A stretch of DNA of 64,000 bases from Streptomyces rhizoryzae (GCF_023155275.1 NZ_JALMUV010000002.1:186001-250000); one strand, 5' to 3'; positions 54,900 to 63,864 are shown, numbered from the stretch's first letter. Made by a program: numbers and translations. Notes: generated by a model not told the origin, from the letters alone.

Positions 54900-56042
54900 T
54901 CAGTGCCGGGGGCCGTCATCACCGAAGTCCGGGAAGGCGCCGGCCACCAGGTGCTCGGCGCCGCCTTCGAGGGCGCGGGCGGTCTCGGCCGAGCGGGGGA
55001 GCATGGTCTTCTCGTAGGCGCGGACGGCGTCGGCGACGGTCGCCGCGTTCGCCAGGGCCCCGGCGAGGTCGCTCGCGTCGAGCATGGCGAGGTTGACGCC
55101 GACGCCCAGGGGCGGCATGAGGTGGGCGGCGTCGCCGAGCAGAGTCACCGTGGGATCGTGCTCCCAGGTGTGGGGGACGGGCAGGGCGAAGATCGGGCGG
55201 TCCACGTAGGGGCCGTCGTTGTCGGTGATCATCCGCTTCATGCGGGGCGACCAGCGGGCGTAGCGCTCCAGCAGCCGGGCGCGGAGCGCCTCGGTGTCGG
55301 TGGGCCGCAGGCCGCTCGCGGCGATCCAGTCGGCCGGGACGCGCTGGATCAGGTACACCCGGATGTGGTCGTCGCTGTTGCGCTGGGCGAAGATGCCGCG
55401 CCGGCCGTCGGCGGCGTGCGCGCTGCCCTGGCCGACCAGGTCGGCGATCTCGGGGTGGCGGGCTTCGACGTCGGAGAACCACGCCTCCAGAAAGCTCACC
55501 CCGGTGTACGCGGGGACGGCCGGCGAGACGGCCGGACGCACCCGGGAGAACGCGCCGTCGGCCCCGATGACCAGGTCGGTCTCCACGGTGGTGCCGTCGG
55601 TGAAGTGCAGCAGGCGCGGCCCGTGGGCGCGGCCGCCGACGCGGTCGAGGCCGTGGCCCCAGCGCACCGTGCCGGGGTGGAGGGAGCCGAGCAGCAGGTC
55701 GCGCAGCTGACCGCGGTCGATCTCCGGCTTGAACAGCTCGCCGGGCCCGGGGATCTGGTGGGAGGTCAGCGTTCCCGCCGGGTCCAGCCGGCGCATCTCC
55801 TGCCCCTCGGGGCGGGCCAGCCGGAAGAACGCGTCGAGCAGACCGGCTTCCCGCAGCGCGATCTGGCCGTTGTCGGCGTGCAGGTCCAGGGTGCCGCCCT
55901 GGTTGCGGGCGGCGGGGCCGGTGTCGCGGTCGTGGACGGTGACCGCGAGGCCGTGCCGCTGGAGGATGCGAGCGCAGGTCAGCCCGCCGGGTCCGGCTCC
56001 GATGATGCTGATCCGGGCGTGCGCGGGGTTCGGAGAAACCAT
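54900..56042 (-). CDS. TetX-like FAD-dependent aromatic monooxygenase
   Basis: 380 residues, a group A flavin monooxygenase. The FAD dinucleotide motif IIGAGPGGLTCARILQRHG starts near residue 13, the DG motif VIGADGAFSRVRP lies near 160, and the second FAD motif LLGDAAHLMPPLGVGVNLA near 295. The last is close to that of TetX, so hydroxylation of a polycyclic aromatic or tetracycline-like compound is possible, but substrate cannot be assigned. The ATG at 56042 has no strong ribosome site. It diverges from a TetR gene and has a good sigma-70-type promoter overlapping repeated AAGTAGA sites, so it looks inducible. Confidence 0.88.
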   Translation of the reverse strand: MVSPNPAHARISIIGAGPGGLTCARILQRHGLAVTVHDRDTGPAARNQGGTLDLHADNGQIALREAGLLDAFFRLARPEGQEMRRLDPAGTLTSHQIPGPGELFKPEIDRGQLRDLLLGSLHPGTVRWGHGLDRVGGRAHGPRLLHFTDGTTVETDLVIGADGAFSRVRPAVSPAVPAYTGVSFLEAWFSDVEARHPEIADLVGQGSAHAADGRRGIFAQRNSDDHIRVYLIQRVPADWIAASGLRPTDTEALRARLLERYARWSPRMKRMITDNDGPYVDRPIFALPVPHTWEHDPTVTLLGDAAHLMPPLGVGVNLAMLDASDLAGALANAATVADAVRAYEKTMLPRSAETARALEGGAEHLVAGAFPDFGDDGPRH

Positions 56043-56172
56043 GGGGTGGTCCTTGGCTCAGGGGTGGGTGGGACGTCGCGGCGTCACGGGCGGAGGTGTC
56101 GGCGCGGGCGCCGGGAACCGGGCGCGGGACGTGCCGGTGCGGACGGCGGCCGAGTCCGCCCCGCAGCCTCAA

Positions 56173-56196
56173 AAGTAGAGTAAGTAGAAAAGTAGA
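56173..56196. repeat. three AAGTAGA direct repeats in the TetR/monooxygenase promoter
   Basis: AAGTAGA occurs at 56173-56179, 56182-56188 and 56190-56196, with spacings of 9 and 8 bases, nearly one helical turn. The block is A-rich in a G+C-rich genome and covers the monooxygenase -10 and spacer. It is a likely binding site for the TetR regulator or another factor. Confidence 0.7.
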
Positions 56197-56205
56197 ATGT
56201 GACAA
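56177..56205 (-). promoter_or_regulatory. sigma-70-type promoter for the monooxygenase gene
   Basis: On the minus strand TTGTCA (56205-56200) is followed by a 17-base spacer and TACTCT (56182-56177). Both hexamers and the spacing fit the housekeeping consensus well, a rarity in this window. The transcript would have a leader of about 130 bases. Confidence 0.65.
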
Positions 56206-56242
56206 CTCTTCTTCGGATGGCACTTTCGGATAGGCTCGCGGC

Positions 56243-56827
56243 ATGACCGAGCCCGTTGTCAGCCGCCGCGAGCGCAAGAAGGCCGCCACCCGGCAGGCGA
56301 TCGCCGACGCCGCACTCCGCCTCTTCCTGGAACGCGGCTACGACCGCGTCAGCATCAAGGACATCGCCGAAGCCGCGGATGTCTCGACCGCCACGGTCTT
56401 CAAGCACTTCACCGGCAAAGAAGCCCTGGTGTTCGACCAGGAAGAGAGCACGGACGCGCACCTGGCCGCGGCCGTGCGCCAACGGCCCGCGGGTCAGAGC
56501 GTCCTCGACGCCCTGCGCGAGCACGTCCTCGCCACCTGGCTGCCGCTCGCCGCCGACCCCCGGGCAGCGGAGTTCACCCGCCTGGTCAACACCACCCCGG
56601 CCCTGCGCGCCTACGCCGAACGCATGTGGACCCGCCACACCGACACCCTCAGCGCGGCCATCGCCGACGAGTACGGCGTGGACCACGACAACCTCGCCTG
56701 CACCGCCCTGGCCCGCTTCGTCCTGGAGGTCCCCACCCTGGCCCAACGGCAGAAGGACCGCAGGGCGGCCGTCGAGGAAGTCTTCGCCCTCCTCACCAAC
56801 GGCTGGCAGCCCCCCGGGCAGCCGTGA
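56243..56827 (+). CDS. TetR-family transcriptional regulator
   Basis: 194 residues. The N-terminal helix-turn-helix (about 12-58) shows RQAIADAALRLFLERGYDRV and DIAEAADVSTATVFKHFTGK; the helical ligand domain follows. The start codon is preceded by TAGGCT with a six-base gap, a leaderless arrangement. It most likely represses the divergent monooxygenase. Its last 35 bases overlap the 3' end of the convergent alpha/beta hydrolase gene. Confidence 0.93.
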   Translation: MTEPVVSRRERKKAATRQAIADAALRLFLERGYDRVSIKDIAEAADVSTATVFKHFTGKEALVFDQEESTDAHLAAAVRQRPAGQSVLDALREHVLATWLPLAADPRAAEFTRLVNTTPALRAYAERMWTRHTDTLSAAIADEYGVDHDNLACTALARFVLEVPTLAQRQKDRRAAVEEVFALLTNGWQPPGQP

Positions 56828-57593
56828 GGAAGTCCAGGACCAGGGGCCCGGCGTGGCTGCGGGCTTCCTCGAAGTAGGCGTGCCGGGCACCGGGGATCAG
56901 GTGGAGCCGGGCGCCCGGGATGCGGTCGGCGAGCAGGGGTGCGTTGGCGGTGGGGTTGAGCAGGTCGTCGGTTCCGTGGACGACCAGGGTGGGTGCGCTG
57001 ATGCCGGGCAGGAGGTCCCAGGCGTCGTGCCGGTTGCCGGCCGCGAGGTGGTGGCGCCGGGAGTGGGCGGGCATGCCGGGGTCGCCGAGGGTGTGGTGCG
57101 GGCCGGGGTGGTCGGCGAGCCAGCGCGGTGTGTACATGAGCTCCAGCAGGGCTTGCCGCGCGGCTCCGGGGTGCGGCTGGGCCAGGGCCCGGCGGACGTC
57201 GTCGCCGCGTTCGACGCCGTGCGGGCCGCCGGGTGAGGTGCAGCCCAGGACCAGGGCGCGGACGCGGTGCGGGTGGCGGGCGGCGAGTTGCTGGGCCACC
57301 CGGCCGCCCATGGACGTGCCGTAGACGTCGGCCCGGTCGATGCCGAGGTCGTCGAGGACGGCGATGACGTCCTGGGCGAACAGCGCGGTGCCGTGGGGGG
57401 TGTCGGGCTTGTCGCTGTCGCCGGTGCCGCGGTAGTCGAGGGTGAGGGTGCTGCGGGCCGGGTGGAAGTCGGCCCGGACCGCATCCCACCAGTGGTGGTT
57501 GTTGGCCTGTCCCGCCAGCAGGACGAGGGGGGCACCGTCGCCCCGGAGCTGGTAGGCGATGCGGACCCCGTCGGGAGTCGTCGTGTACGTCAT
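56793..57593 (-). CDS. alpha/beta-fold hydrolase
   Basis: 266 residues. DYRGTGDSDKP, the nucleophile elbow GTSMGGRVAQQLAARHP near residue 95 and a C-terminal His in GARHAYFEEA complete the triad; HGTDDLLNP carries the Asp region. The pattern is that of 3-oxoadipate enol-lactonase or haloperoxidase-like hydrolases, but the substrate is open. The ATG at 57593 has GGAGGA upstream with a nine-base gap. Same strand as the next LysR gene, 135 bases apart. Confidence 0.9.
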   Translation of the reverse strand: MTYTTTPDGVRIAYQLRGDGAPLVLLAGQANNHHWWDAVRADFHPARSTLTLDYRGTGDSDKPDTPHGTALFAQDVIAVLDDLGIDRADVYGTSMGGRVAQQLAARHPHRVRALVLGCTSPGGPHGVERGDDVRRALAQPHPGAARQALLELMYTPRWLADHPGPHHTLGDPGMPAHSRRHHLAAGNRHDAWDLLPGISAPTLVVHGTDDLLNPTANAPLLADRIPGARLHLIPGARHAYFEEARSHAGPLVLDFLTAARGAASRW

Positions 57594-57728
57594 GGGCCGG
57601 CTTCCTCCACTCCGGTGGGGCGGACACAGTACGCCCCGGTGCCGTGCACCAGCATCGGCGCCCACCGGCGCCGGGGCCGCACGGACGCCCGGCAGGTCCC
57701 GGAGGGGCACCTGCCGCTCGGCGGCCGC

Positions 57729-58580
57729 TCAGTGACGGTACGCGGCTGTGGCGAGCGCGGTGAAGGAGCGGACCAGCGGGTTGGTGTCCCCCGCGTTCCA
57801 CGCCACCACCACGCGGCTCGGCGCCATGTCGGCCAGCGGCACCGCCACCAGCTCCGCGGGCAGGTCGTGTCCGAGCGGGGCCAGGCCGACCGTGCCGTTC
57901 CACAGCACCGCCTGCACGCATTCCTGGACGACGCGCACCACGGGGCCCTCGCGCGGCGCACCGCCGTTCCAGTACGCCTGCCAGACCGGGTCGGTGCCCC
58001 GCGGGAACTGAAACCAGCGGCGGTCCCCCAGGTCGGCCAGGCGCAGCCGGTCGTGGCGGGCCAGCGGATCGTCGGCGCGCAGCACCACGCCCACCGGATC
58101 GGTCCGCAGCTCACGTACCGTCAGCGCACGGTCGTCGAACGGCGCCCGGGTCAGGGCCACGTCGACCAGTCCGGCGCGCAGCCCGCAGGTCGGGTCGGTC
58201 AGGTCGGCGTCGCGGATGCGGATGTCGATGCCGGGGTGGCGCCGCCGGTAGGCGGCGGCCAGCCGGTGCGCTGCCGGGTCGGTGCTGCCGCCCAGGATGC
58301 CGACGGTGAGGGTCGCGGCACCGGCCGCCGCGCTCACGCGGACCCGGACGCGCTCGGCGTGGTCGAGCAGGGCCCGCGCCTCGTCGAGCAGCACGGCGCC
58401 CACCGGGGTGAGCGTGACGCCGGCGGGCGCGCGGACGAACAGCGGGGCACCGAGCTCGGTCTCCAGCTGCTTGATCGCCCGGCTCAGCGGCGGCTGGCTC
58501 ATGTGCAGCCGGACCGCGGCCCGACCGAAGTGCAGTTCCTCGGCGACCGCCACGAAGTAGCGCAGGGTACGCAGCTCCAC
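57729..58580 (-). CDS. LysR-family transcriptional regulator
   Basis: 283 residues. The N-terminal helix-turn-helix reads VELRTLRYFVAVAEELHFGR then AVRLHMSQPPLSRAIKQLE; the effector domain (about 90-280) follows. The blocks match regulators of aromatic catabolism genes (BenM/CatM-like). GTG start at 58580; TATCGT lies six bases upstream, a leaderless start. A perfect palindrome with a T-N11-A core overlaps that promoter, which implies autoregulation and control of the divergent cupin gene. Confidence 0.92.
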   Translation of the reverse strand: MELRTLRYFVAVAEELHFGRAAVRLHMSQPPLSRAIKQLETELGAPLFVRAPAGVTLTPVGAVLLDEARALLDHAERVRVRVSAAAGAATLTVGILGGSTDPAAHRLAAAYRRRHPGIDIRIRDADLTDPTCGLRAGLVDVALTRAPFDDRALTVRELRTDPVGVVLRADDPLARHDRLRLADLGDRRWFQFPRGTDPVWQAYWNGGAPREGPVVRVVQECVQAVLWNGTVGLAPLGHDLPAELVAVPLADMAPSRVVVAWNAGDTNPLVRSFTALATAAYRH

Positions 58581-58588
58581 GCTGCAAC

Positions 58589-58605
58589 GATACCCAGCGG
58601 GTATC
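58589..58605. promoter_or_regulatory. LysR box, perfect 17-base palindrome
   Basis: GATACCC (58589-58595), AGC, GGGTATC (58599-58605), perfect 7-base arms. It holds a T-N11-A core (T58591, A58603) and overlaps the LysR gene's -10 (58587-58592). Confidence 0.75.
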
Positions 58606-58660
58606 AGCTCCGCGGAAGAGGTCTTGGACACCGGCGGGGCACCGGCGGTGCACTCGGAGC

Positions 58661-58705
58661 ATGACCGACGAAGCCACGACCGACGAAACCACGACCGACG
58701 AAACC
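58661..58705 (+). repeat. 15-base tandem repeat, three copies, at the cupin gene start
   Basis: Three units of the form ACGACCGACGAAACC run from the start codon to 58705; the second and third copies are identical and the first differs at two positions. Each encodes five residues (TTDET-like). Confidence 0.85.
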
Positions 58706-59185
58706 AGGACCAGCGCACCCTCCGCCGCCCCCGCCGTCTCGGTGACCGGCCCCGGCGACGGCGAGACGATCATCCTGGGCTCCACGCGCATGCGCGTCCT
58801 CGAAGACGGCAGCCACACCGGGCACCGCCTCGCCGTCACCGAGTCCGTCCTCGCCCCGCACACCCCCGGACCGCCGCAGCACCGCCACGGCCGGCACGAC
58901 GAGGGCTTCTACATCCTCTCCGGCACGGTGCGGTTCACCGTCGGGGACACCGAGTACGACGCCACCCCGGGCACGCTGGTGATGGTCCCGCCCGGCGTCC
59001 CCCACGCCTTCGCCAACGTGACCGACGAGCCCGCCGCCATGCTCAGCACGTTCACGCCGGACCTGTACGTGCAGTACTTCCGGGACCTCCAGCGCATCAT
59101 GGCCGGCGGCCGGCCGCTGACGGCGCAGGCCGGCATCGAGGCGATGAGCCGCTACGCGACCGAGCCCGCGACCGGCCTCGGCTGA
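58661..59185 (+). CDS. cupin-domain protein
   Basis: 174 residues. A single cupin barrel (about 55-135) with the metal-binding set HRHGRHDEGFYILSGTVRF and the second motif PGVPHAFANVTDEP. Such proteins can be dioxygenases, isomerases or sensors; the substrate is unknown. The N-terminus (1-18) is a Thr/Asp/Glu repeat encoded by a 15-base tandem repeat, unlike the rest. It diverges from the LysR gene and is probably its target. Confidence 0.88.
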   Translation: MTDEATTDETTTDETRTSAPSAAPAVSVTGPGDGETIILGSTRMRVLEDGSHTGHRLAVTESVLAPHTPGPPQHRHGRHDEGFYILSGTVRFTVGDTEYDATPGTLVMVPPGVPHAFANVTDEPAAMLSTFTPDLYVQYFRDLQRIMAGGRPLTAQAGIEAMSRYATEPATGLG

Positions 59186-59385
59186 CGCGCTGACCGGCGG
59201 CGCACCCCGGCCGGCCACGGCCGCGGCCCTCGGATTCGTGCTCCTGCGCCCCGGGGCCTGCGCCGCCCGCCTGACCGGCGAAGACCGCCGGATCGCACGC
59301 GACGCCGGGCTCCTGGCCGCTGCGGCCGTGACCCTCCGGCCGGCCCCCGCCCGGTGGTGGGGAGGGCACCGGTCCGGCCGGGCCG

Positions 59386-60036
59386 TCAGCCGGCCGGCGG
59401 CTGCTGGTGGTGACCGGACCAGTCCGGCACCACCGGGGCGTCCTCCGGGTCGCGCGGCCCGAACAGCCCGGTCAGCACGATCTGGGTGAGCATCGCGGCG
59501 ACCGGCCAGGCCAGCAGCGCGCCCTTGGCCTGGAGCCGCAGCGGGCCGTCGAAGACCACCCCGGGCCCCACCTGCTTGGCGTGCGCGACCACGTCGGGGG
59601 TGGGGCCCAGCCACATGCCGGTCAGCCAGCCGAGCACGGCGGCCAGCAGCCCGCCGGCGGCCAGCCCGACCACCAGCGGGATCCCGCCGCGCCGCCGCAG
59701 CAGGAAGACCACCGCCGCGCTGACCACGCCGAACGCGAGCCCGAGCAGGACGAAGGTGCCGTCGGCGCCGATCGCCTCCTCGCCCTCGGTGTTCTTGAGG
59801 TAGACGTTGCGGGTGTCCGCGATCAGCGGCACGCGCGGCGCCAGCCAGGCCCACAACACACCCAACAGCACCCCGCTGACCGCCACCAGCAGCGCGATCA
59901 GCACGGCCTCGCGCAGCTCGCGGGAGCGTTCCGGGCCGGGCCCCGCGGTGGCCCCGGCCTCGGGGGCGGCGGGGTCCTGGTGCCGGTGGGGCTCTTCGGG
60001 TGGTTGGTTCTCGGGGGGCGTCTGCGGTGCGGTCAC
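59386..60036 (-). CDS. DUF2567 membrane protein
   Basis: 216 residues. A proline/glutamate-rich cytoplasmic tail (about 1-42), then four predicted membrane helices with a loop after the first (LAPRVPLIADTRNVYLKNTEG) and FDGPLRLQAKGALLAWP before the last. This pattern is the actinobacterial DUF2567 family; function unknown. The start is the GTG at 60036 (VTAPQTPPEN), with a weak ribosome site. It follows the ABC permease on the same strand by 68 bases and may be co-transcribed. Confidence 0.82.
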   Translation of the reverse strand: MTAPQTPPENQPPEEPHRHQDPAAPEAGATAGPGPERSRELREAVLIALLVAVSGVLLGVLWAWLAPRVPLIADTRNVYLKNTEGEEAIGADGTFVLLGLAFGVVSAAVVFLLRRRGGIPLVVGLAAGGLLAAVLGWLTGMWLGPTPDVVAHAKQVGPGVVFDGPLRLQAKGALLAWPVAAMLTQIVLTGLFGPRDPEDAPVVPDWSGHHQQPPAG

Positions 60037-60104
60037 CCCGTCATCGTGCCAGGCCGGGACCCAAGGCCCGGCAGCAGGACGCCCAGGCGGGTGTCCGGCG
60101 CCGC

Positions 60105-60920
60105 TCACCGGACCGCCGCCCGGCGGTACGCCCAGGTCGCCACGGCCAGCGACAGCACCCCGACACCCGCGCAGATCCCCAGGTCCCCGGCGACCGCCGG
60201 CCAGTCGGGGTGCGGGGCGAAGGTGCGCGCCAGCGCCTCCACACCGTAGGTCGAGGGCAGCAGATCGCGGGCCCAGCCGATCAGCTCCGGCATCCGGCCG
60301 GCCGGCAGCACGCCCAGCAGCAGCGCCGCCGACATGCCCAACTGGCCGCCCAGGGTGGCGAGTTCCTGGCGCGGGGCGAGCAGTCCGAGGGCCGCGCCGA
60401 GCCCGGACAGCGCCGCCCCGGCCAGCGGGACGACGGCGGCCAGCACCCACAGGTGCGCCATCGGCAGCTGGAAGAGCAGGCAGCCGAAGACCGCGGTGAC
60501 CACCGTGCCGGGCACCGTGAACGAGGCGTAGGCGGCGGCCGCGCCGAGCACCACGGCCGCCGGCGGCACCGGCAGCGTCGCGTAGTGGTCCAGGCCGCCG
60601 CCGGCCCGCAGCTGGCCGAAGTACTGGGCGAGGAGGTTCAGCGCGACGAACGCCACCACCAGCACCGCGGAGCCGGAGACCACCGACCAGGCCGGATCGC
60701 CGCCGCTGACCACCCCGCGCAGCAGGACCATGATCCCCACCGACTGGAAGGTGGCGACGAACAGCAGCGGTATCCGGGCGACCCGGGCCCGGGAGAGCTG
60801 GGCGCGGTAGACGGCGCCGAGCGCGGGCAGCAGCCGGGCCCGGGGCGCGAGCGGGGCGGGCCCGCCGTCGTCCGACCGTCCGGCGGTCCCCTCCGCGGTC
60901 CGCGCGGTCACCACACTCAC
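60105..60920 (-). CDS. ABC-2 type transporter permease
   Basis: 271 residues with six predicted membrane helices and the ABC-2 type topology, including the family segment LPPSTYGVEALAR-like sequence near residue 228 (here LLPSTYGVEALARTF). It forms the membrane part of an exporter with the ATPase encoded just upstream. The cargo is unknown; drugs or lipids are usual. GTG start at 60920, 55 bases after the ATPase gene. Confidence 0.9.
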   Translation of the reverse strand: MSVVTARTAEGTAGRSDDGGPAPLAPRARLLPALGAVYRAQLSRARVARIPLLFVATFQSVGIMVLLRGVVSGGDPAWSVVSGSAVLVVAFVALNLLAQYFGQLRAGGGLDHYATLPVPPAAVVLGAAAAYASFTVPGTVVTAVFGCLLFQLPMAHLWVLAAVVPLAGAALSGLGAALGLLAPRQELATLGGQLGMSAALLLGVLPAGRMPELIGWARDLLPSTYGVEALARTFAPHPDWPAVAGDLGICAGVGVLSLAVATWAYRRAAVR

Positions 60921-60975
60921 ACCGTCACCCAGCTTTCCTCGTCACACCGTCGGTCCGGTCGGTACGCGTCCCGGC

Positions 60976-61986
60976 TCACGCCTTCACCAGCCCCTCCGCG
61001 CGCCCGCCCAGGGTGACGTAGACGTCCTCCAGGCTCGGCGTGGCCAGCGTGAAGTCGTCCAGGGCCGCGAAGGCGGGACCGGCGGTGACCGCGGTGACCG
61101 CCGAGCGGGCCTGGTCGGCGGGGAGCCGCAGGGTCCAGCGGCGGCCGGCGGTGCGGGCGCCGGCCGCGAGGGCGGCGACCTCCGGCACGTCGAGCGGGGG
61201 CCGGTCCCGCCAGACCAGTTCCAGCCGGACCTCCTCCCCCACCAGTTCCTTGAGCCGGCCGGGGGTGTCGCAGGCGATCACCCGCCCCTGGTCGATCACC
61301 GCGACCCGGTCCAGGACGCTCTCGGCCTCCAGGACGTTGTGGGTGACCAGGACGACGGTGGCGCCGCGCTCGGCGCGGCGGCGGTCCACCGCGGCCCACA
61401 CCGCGCGCCGGGCGACCGGGTCCATCCCGGTGGTCGGCTCGTCCAGCACCAGCAGCGGGCGCTCGCCGATCAGCGCGGTGGCGAAGCAGGCCAGCCGCCG
61501 CTGGCCGCCGGAGAGCTTCTTCAGGGCCCGCCCGGCGAGCGGCACCAGGCCCAGCTCGCCGAGGACCGCGTCGCGCTCGGCGCGGGCCGTGCGGGCGTCC
61601 AGGCCGCGCAGCCGGCCGGTGGTCTCCACGGCCAGGGACACCGTCAGCTCGTCCAGCGCGGTCGACTCCTGCCCGAGGTAGGCCAGCAGCCGGGCGGCCC
61701 GCTCGGGGTGCCGCACCAGGTCGTGGCCGAGGACGGTGATACTGCCCGCGTCCGGCCGGAGCAGCCCGGTCAGCTGGCGGACCAGGGTGGACTTGCCGGC
61801 GCCGTTGGGCCCGAGCAGTCCGAAGATCTCGCCGCGCCGCACGTCCAGGCTGATGCCGTCGCTGGCGCGTACCGCGGGCGCCCGGTCGGCCCCGCGCCGC
61901 CCGCGCAGCGCGGGATAGGTCTTGACCAGGTCCCGGACGACGCACACCGGCGCGCCGTGCTCCACCTGTTTTGCGCCCGTCTTCAC
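60976..61986 (-). CDS. ABC transporter ATP-binding protein
   Basis: 336 residues. Walker A GPNGAGKST near residue 60, Q-loop LGQESTALDEL, signature LSGGQRRL near 160 and Walker B LLVLDEPTTGMDP near 180 with the switch His in VTHNVLEAE. The C-terminal 100 residues form the extra domain typical of drug-exporter (DrrA-like) ATPases. GTG start; TACCCT lies eight bases upstream, so a leaderless mRNA is possible. Operon with the permease. Confidence 0.94.
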   Translation of the reverse strand: MKTGAKQVEHGAPVCVVRDLVKTYPALRGRRGADRAPAVRASDGISLDVRRGEIFGLLGPNGAGKSTLVRQLTGLLRPDAGSITVLGHDLVRHPERAARLLAYLGQESTALDELTVSLAVETTGRLRGLDARTARAERDAVLGELGLVPLAGRALKKLSGGQRRLACFATALIGERPLLVLDEPTTGMDPVARRAVWAAVDRRRAERGATVVLVTHNVLEAESVLDRVAVIDQGRVIACDTPGRLKELVGEEVRLELVWRDRPPLDVPEVAALAAGARTAGRRWTLRLPADQARSAVTAVTAGPAFAALDDFTLATPSLEDVYVTLGGRAEGLVKA

Positions 61987-62091
61987 GAGCTACGAGGGTA
62001 CGCGGCCCGGCGGGCCGGGCGGTCCCGGGGGCCTCGCGGGGCGGGCGCGCACAGCCGGCGCACAGCGTTCCGGCGGGCTTCCCGGGCGCGG

Positions 62092-63375
62092 TCAGCCGTC
62101 GGCCGGGGCGTGCTCGGCGGCGGTGCGCAGGTCCACCTCGCGCCAGAATCCGGCCCGGATGGCGTACCGGTCGTGCTCGTCGATCTGGTCGTCCTTGTGG
62201 GCGAGCAGGCCGAAGCGGGCGGCGTAGCGGAGCAGTTCCCCGTCGATGCGGTGCGGGATGCGGGGGTACTCGGTGGAGAGCTGCTGGAGGTGGGCGGGGT
62301 CGCAGAGCCGGTCGGTCCAGCGGCGGGCGAAGACCTGGCCGACCTCGAAGGGGTCGCCGCTGACCGCGGTGATGTCCTCCTCGCGGTCGGCCCAGCGCTG
62401 CTCGGCGCTGGTGAGCTGGGCGAGGGTGGGCAGCCCGGCGGTCGCCTCCGGCTCGCCGAGCGGCCCGCCGCGCTCGATCCAGCCCTTGTCGGAGGACCAG
62501 CGGAGGGTGGCGGCGGGGGTGACGGCGGACGGGCTGCCGTTGCGGTCGGCGTTCCGCTCGGCGGGCGGGCGGCCGAGGACGGCCAGGTCCTTGGGGGTGG
62601 GGACGCCCCCGCGAGAGGGGCCGGAGCCGTTCTCGCCGGAGGAGGCCGCCCGGTCGCCGGCCGGGGCGGTGCGGGTGGCGCCGTCGGCGGCGGAGCGGGT
62701 CTCGGTGTCCGGTCCGGAACCGGCCGCGGCGGCCGCGGCGGCGACCGCGGTCTCCGGGAGCGGGGCGGAGAGGATCGCGGCGATCTCCGGGCGGGGGGCG
62801 GGCGGCGGGGCGCAGGCGCCGCCGAGCTCCTTGGCGCGGACCGCGCGGGTGATCCAGGTCCGGTCCAGCACCCGCCGCTCGTCGGCCTCGGCGACCAGGT
62901 CCTCGGACTGGTTGTAGTCGCCGTCGGCGGCCTGGACGGCCCAGAGGTGGACCGCGACGCCGTGCTCCTTGGCGGACATCAGGCCCGGCAGCAGATCGCC
63001 GTCGCCGGTGACCAGGACGATGTCGGAGCAGGCGCGGTTGCGGGCGAGTTCGGTGAGTTCGGCGTGCATGGCGGCGTCCACGCCCTTCTGCGCCCAGCGG
63101 CCGTCGCTGCGGGTCAGGGCGCCGAGCCGGACGGTGACCCGGGGCATCACGCGCAGCCGGCGGTGCTCGGGCTGCGGGACGCGGTCGGGGGCGCCGTCGA
63201 ACCAGTAGATCCGCAGCAGCGGCCGTTCGGTGTCGGCCTCGGCGCGCTGCCGGAGGCCCTGGATGAGGGCGGCGTGGTCGACGGTGATCCGGGACCGGGC
63301 GGGCTCTCCGGCGAGCAGGCTCGCGGCGGCACCGAGCAGATACCCGGCGTCCACCAGGACGACGCAGCGGTCCAC
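62092..63375 (-). CDS. NYN-domain protein (PIN-like putative ribonuclease)
   Basis: 427 residues. The N-terminal NYN domain (about 1-160) shows the acidic metal residues in VVLVDAGYLLG, KGVDAAMHAEL and IVLVTGDGDLLPG, as in PIN-like nucleases. A Gly/Ala-rich flexible linker (about 205-285) leads to a C-terminal domain (about 300-425) of unknown fold with FARRWTDRL and YPRIPHRIDGELLRYAARFG, resembling the OST-HTH/Limkain-like winged-helix arrangement only loosely. RNA cleavage is inferred from the family. GTG start with GAAGAGGG upstream. Confidence 0.88.
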   Translation of the reverse strand: MDRCVVLVDAGYLLGAAASLLAGEPARSRITVDHAALIQGLRQRAEADTERPLLRIYWFDGAPDRVPQPEHRRLRVMPRVTVRLGALTRSDGRWAQKGVDAAMHAELTELARNRACSDIVLVTGDGDLLPGLMSAKEHGVAVHLWAVQAADGDYNQSEDLVAEADERRVLDRTWITRAVRAKELGGACAPPPAPRPEIAAILSAPLPETAVAAAAAAAGSGPDTETRSAADGATRTAPAGDRAASSGENGSGPSRGGVPTPKDLAVLGRPPAERNADRNGSPSAVTPAATLRWSSDKGWIERGGPLGEPEATAGLPTLAQLTSAEQRWADREEDITAVSGDPFEVGQVFARRWTDRLCDPAHLQQLSTEYPRIPHRIDGELLRYAARFGLLAHKDDQIDEHDRYAIRAGFWREVDLRTAAEHAPADG

Positions 63376-63642
63376 GTTCCACCCTCTTCCCTGAGGTGCT
63401 GAAGTGCGGTCCCCCCGGCTCGGCCCGTGGCACGAGTTCTCTTCGGCTTCCTTCGAGTCTGCCCGACCGGGCGGGGGTTATCTGCACGAACTCGATCTTC
63501 GGCGTGGCGGATTCGGCGCCGGCCGGCCGCGCGGCGGGCAACTGCCGCTATCACCCAGGGTAATTGCCCGAAATGCAGGGAAGTGTCCGGCGTGTAAGGC
63601 TGATTCCGGCCGACCCAGGATCCCCGCCGAGGAGGCACGATC

Positions 63643-63807
63643 ATGGCCAAGAACAAGAAGGACCGGAAGCAGCCGAAGGCCAGCCAGGCCGAGCGCGGCC
63701 AGCAGCACACCGAGAAGTCGGCGATGGAAGCCCTCTCGCACTCCTCGTCGTCGGGCGGTGCGGGGGACGGCTCGCGCAAGCACCAGCGCCGCTTCGGCCA
63801 CAACTGA
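63643..63807 (+). CDS. 54-residue basic hydrophilic protein
   Basis: ATG at 63643 with GGAGG eight bases upstream, TGA at 63807. The sequence starts MAKNKKDRKQ, contains EKSAMEALSHSSS and ends RKHQRRFGHN. It is very rich in Lys, Arg, Gln and Ser, has no hydrophobic core and is probably disordered. Similar small proteins are common in Streptomyces; function unknown. The good ribosome site and codon pattern support it as a real gene. Divergent from the NYN gene, with a terminator after it. Confidence 0.88.
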   Translation: MAKNKKDRKQPKASQAERGQQHTEKSAMEALSHSSSSGGAGDGSRKHQRRFGHN

Positions 63808-63864
63808 CGCCCCGGTGCGGCCGCTTCACCGGCCGCCCGGCCGGCCGCGCCGCCGAGGGCACCA

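Noticed and set aside
59238..59489. Possible 83-residue protein after the cupin gene
   Set aside because: No ribosome site, overlaps the 3' end of the DUF2567 gene, composition is that of a random frame.
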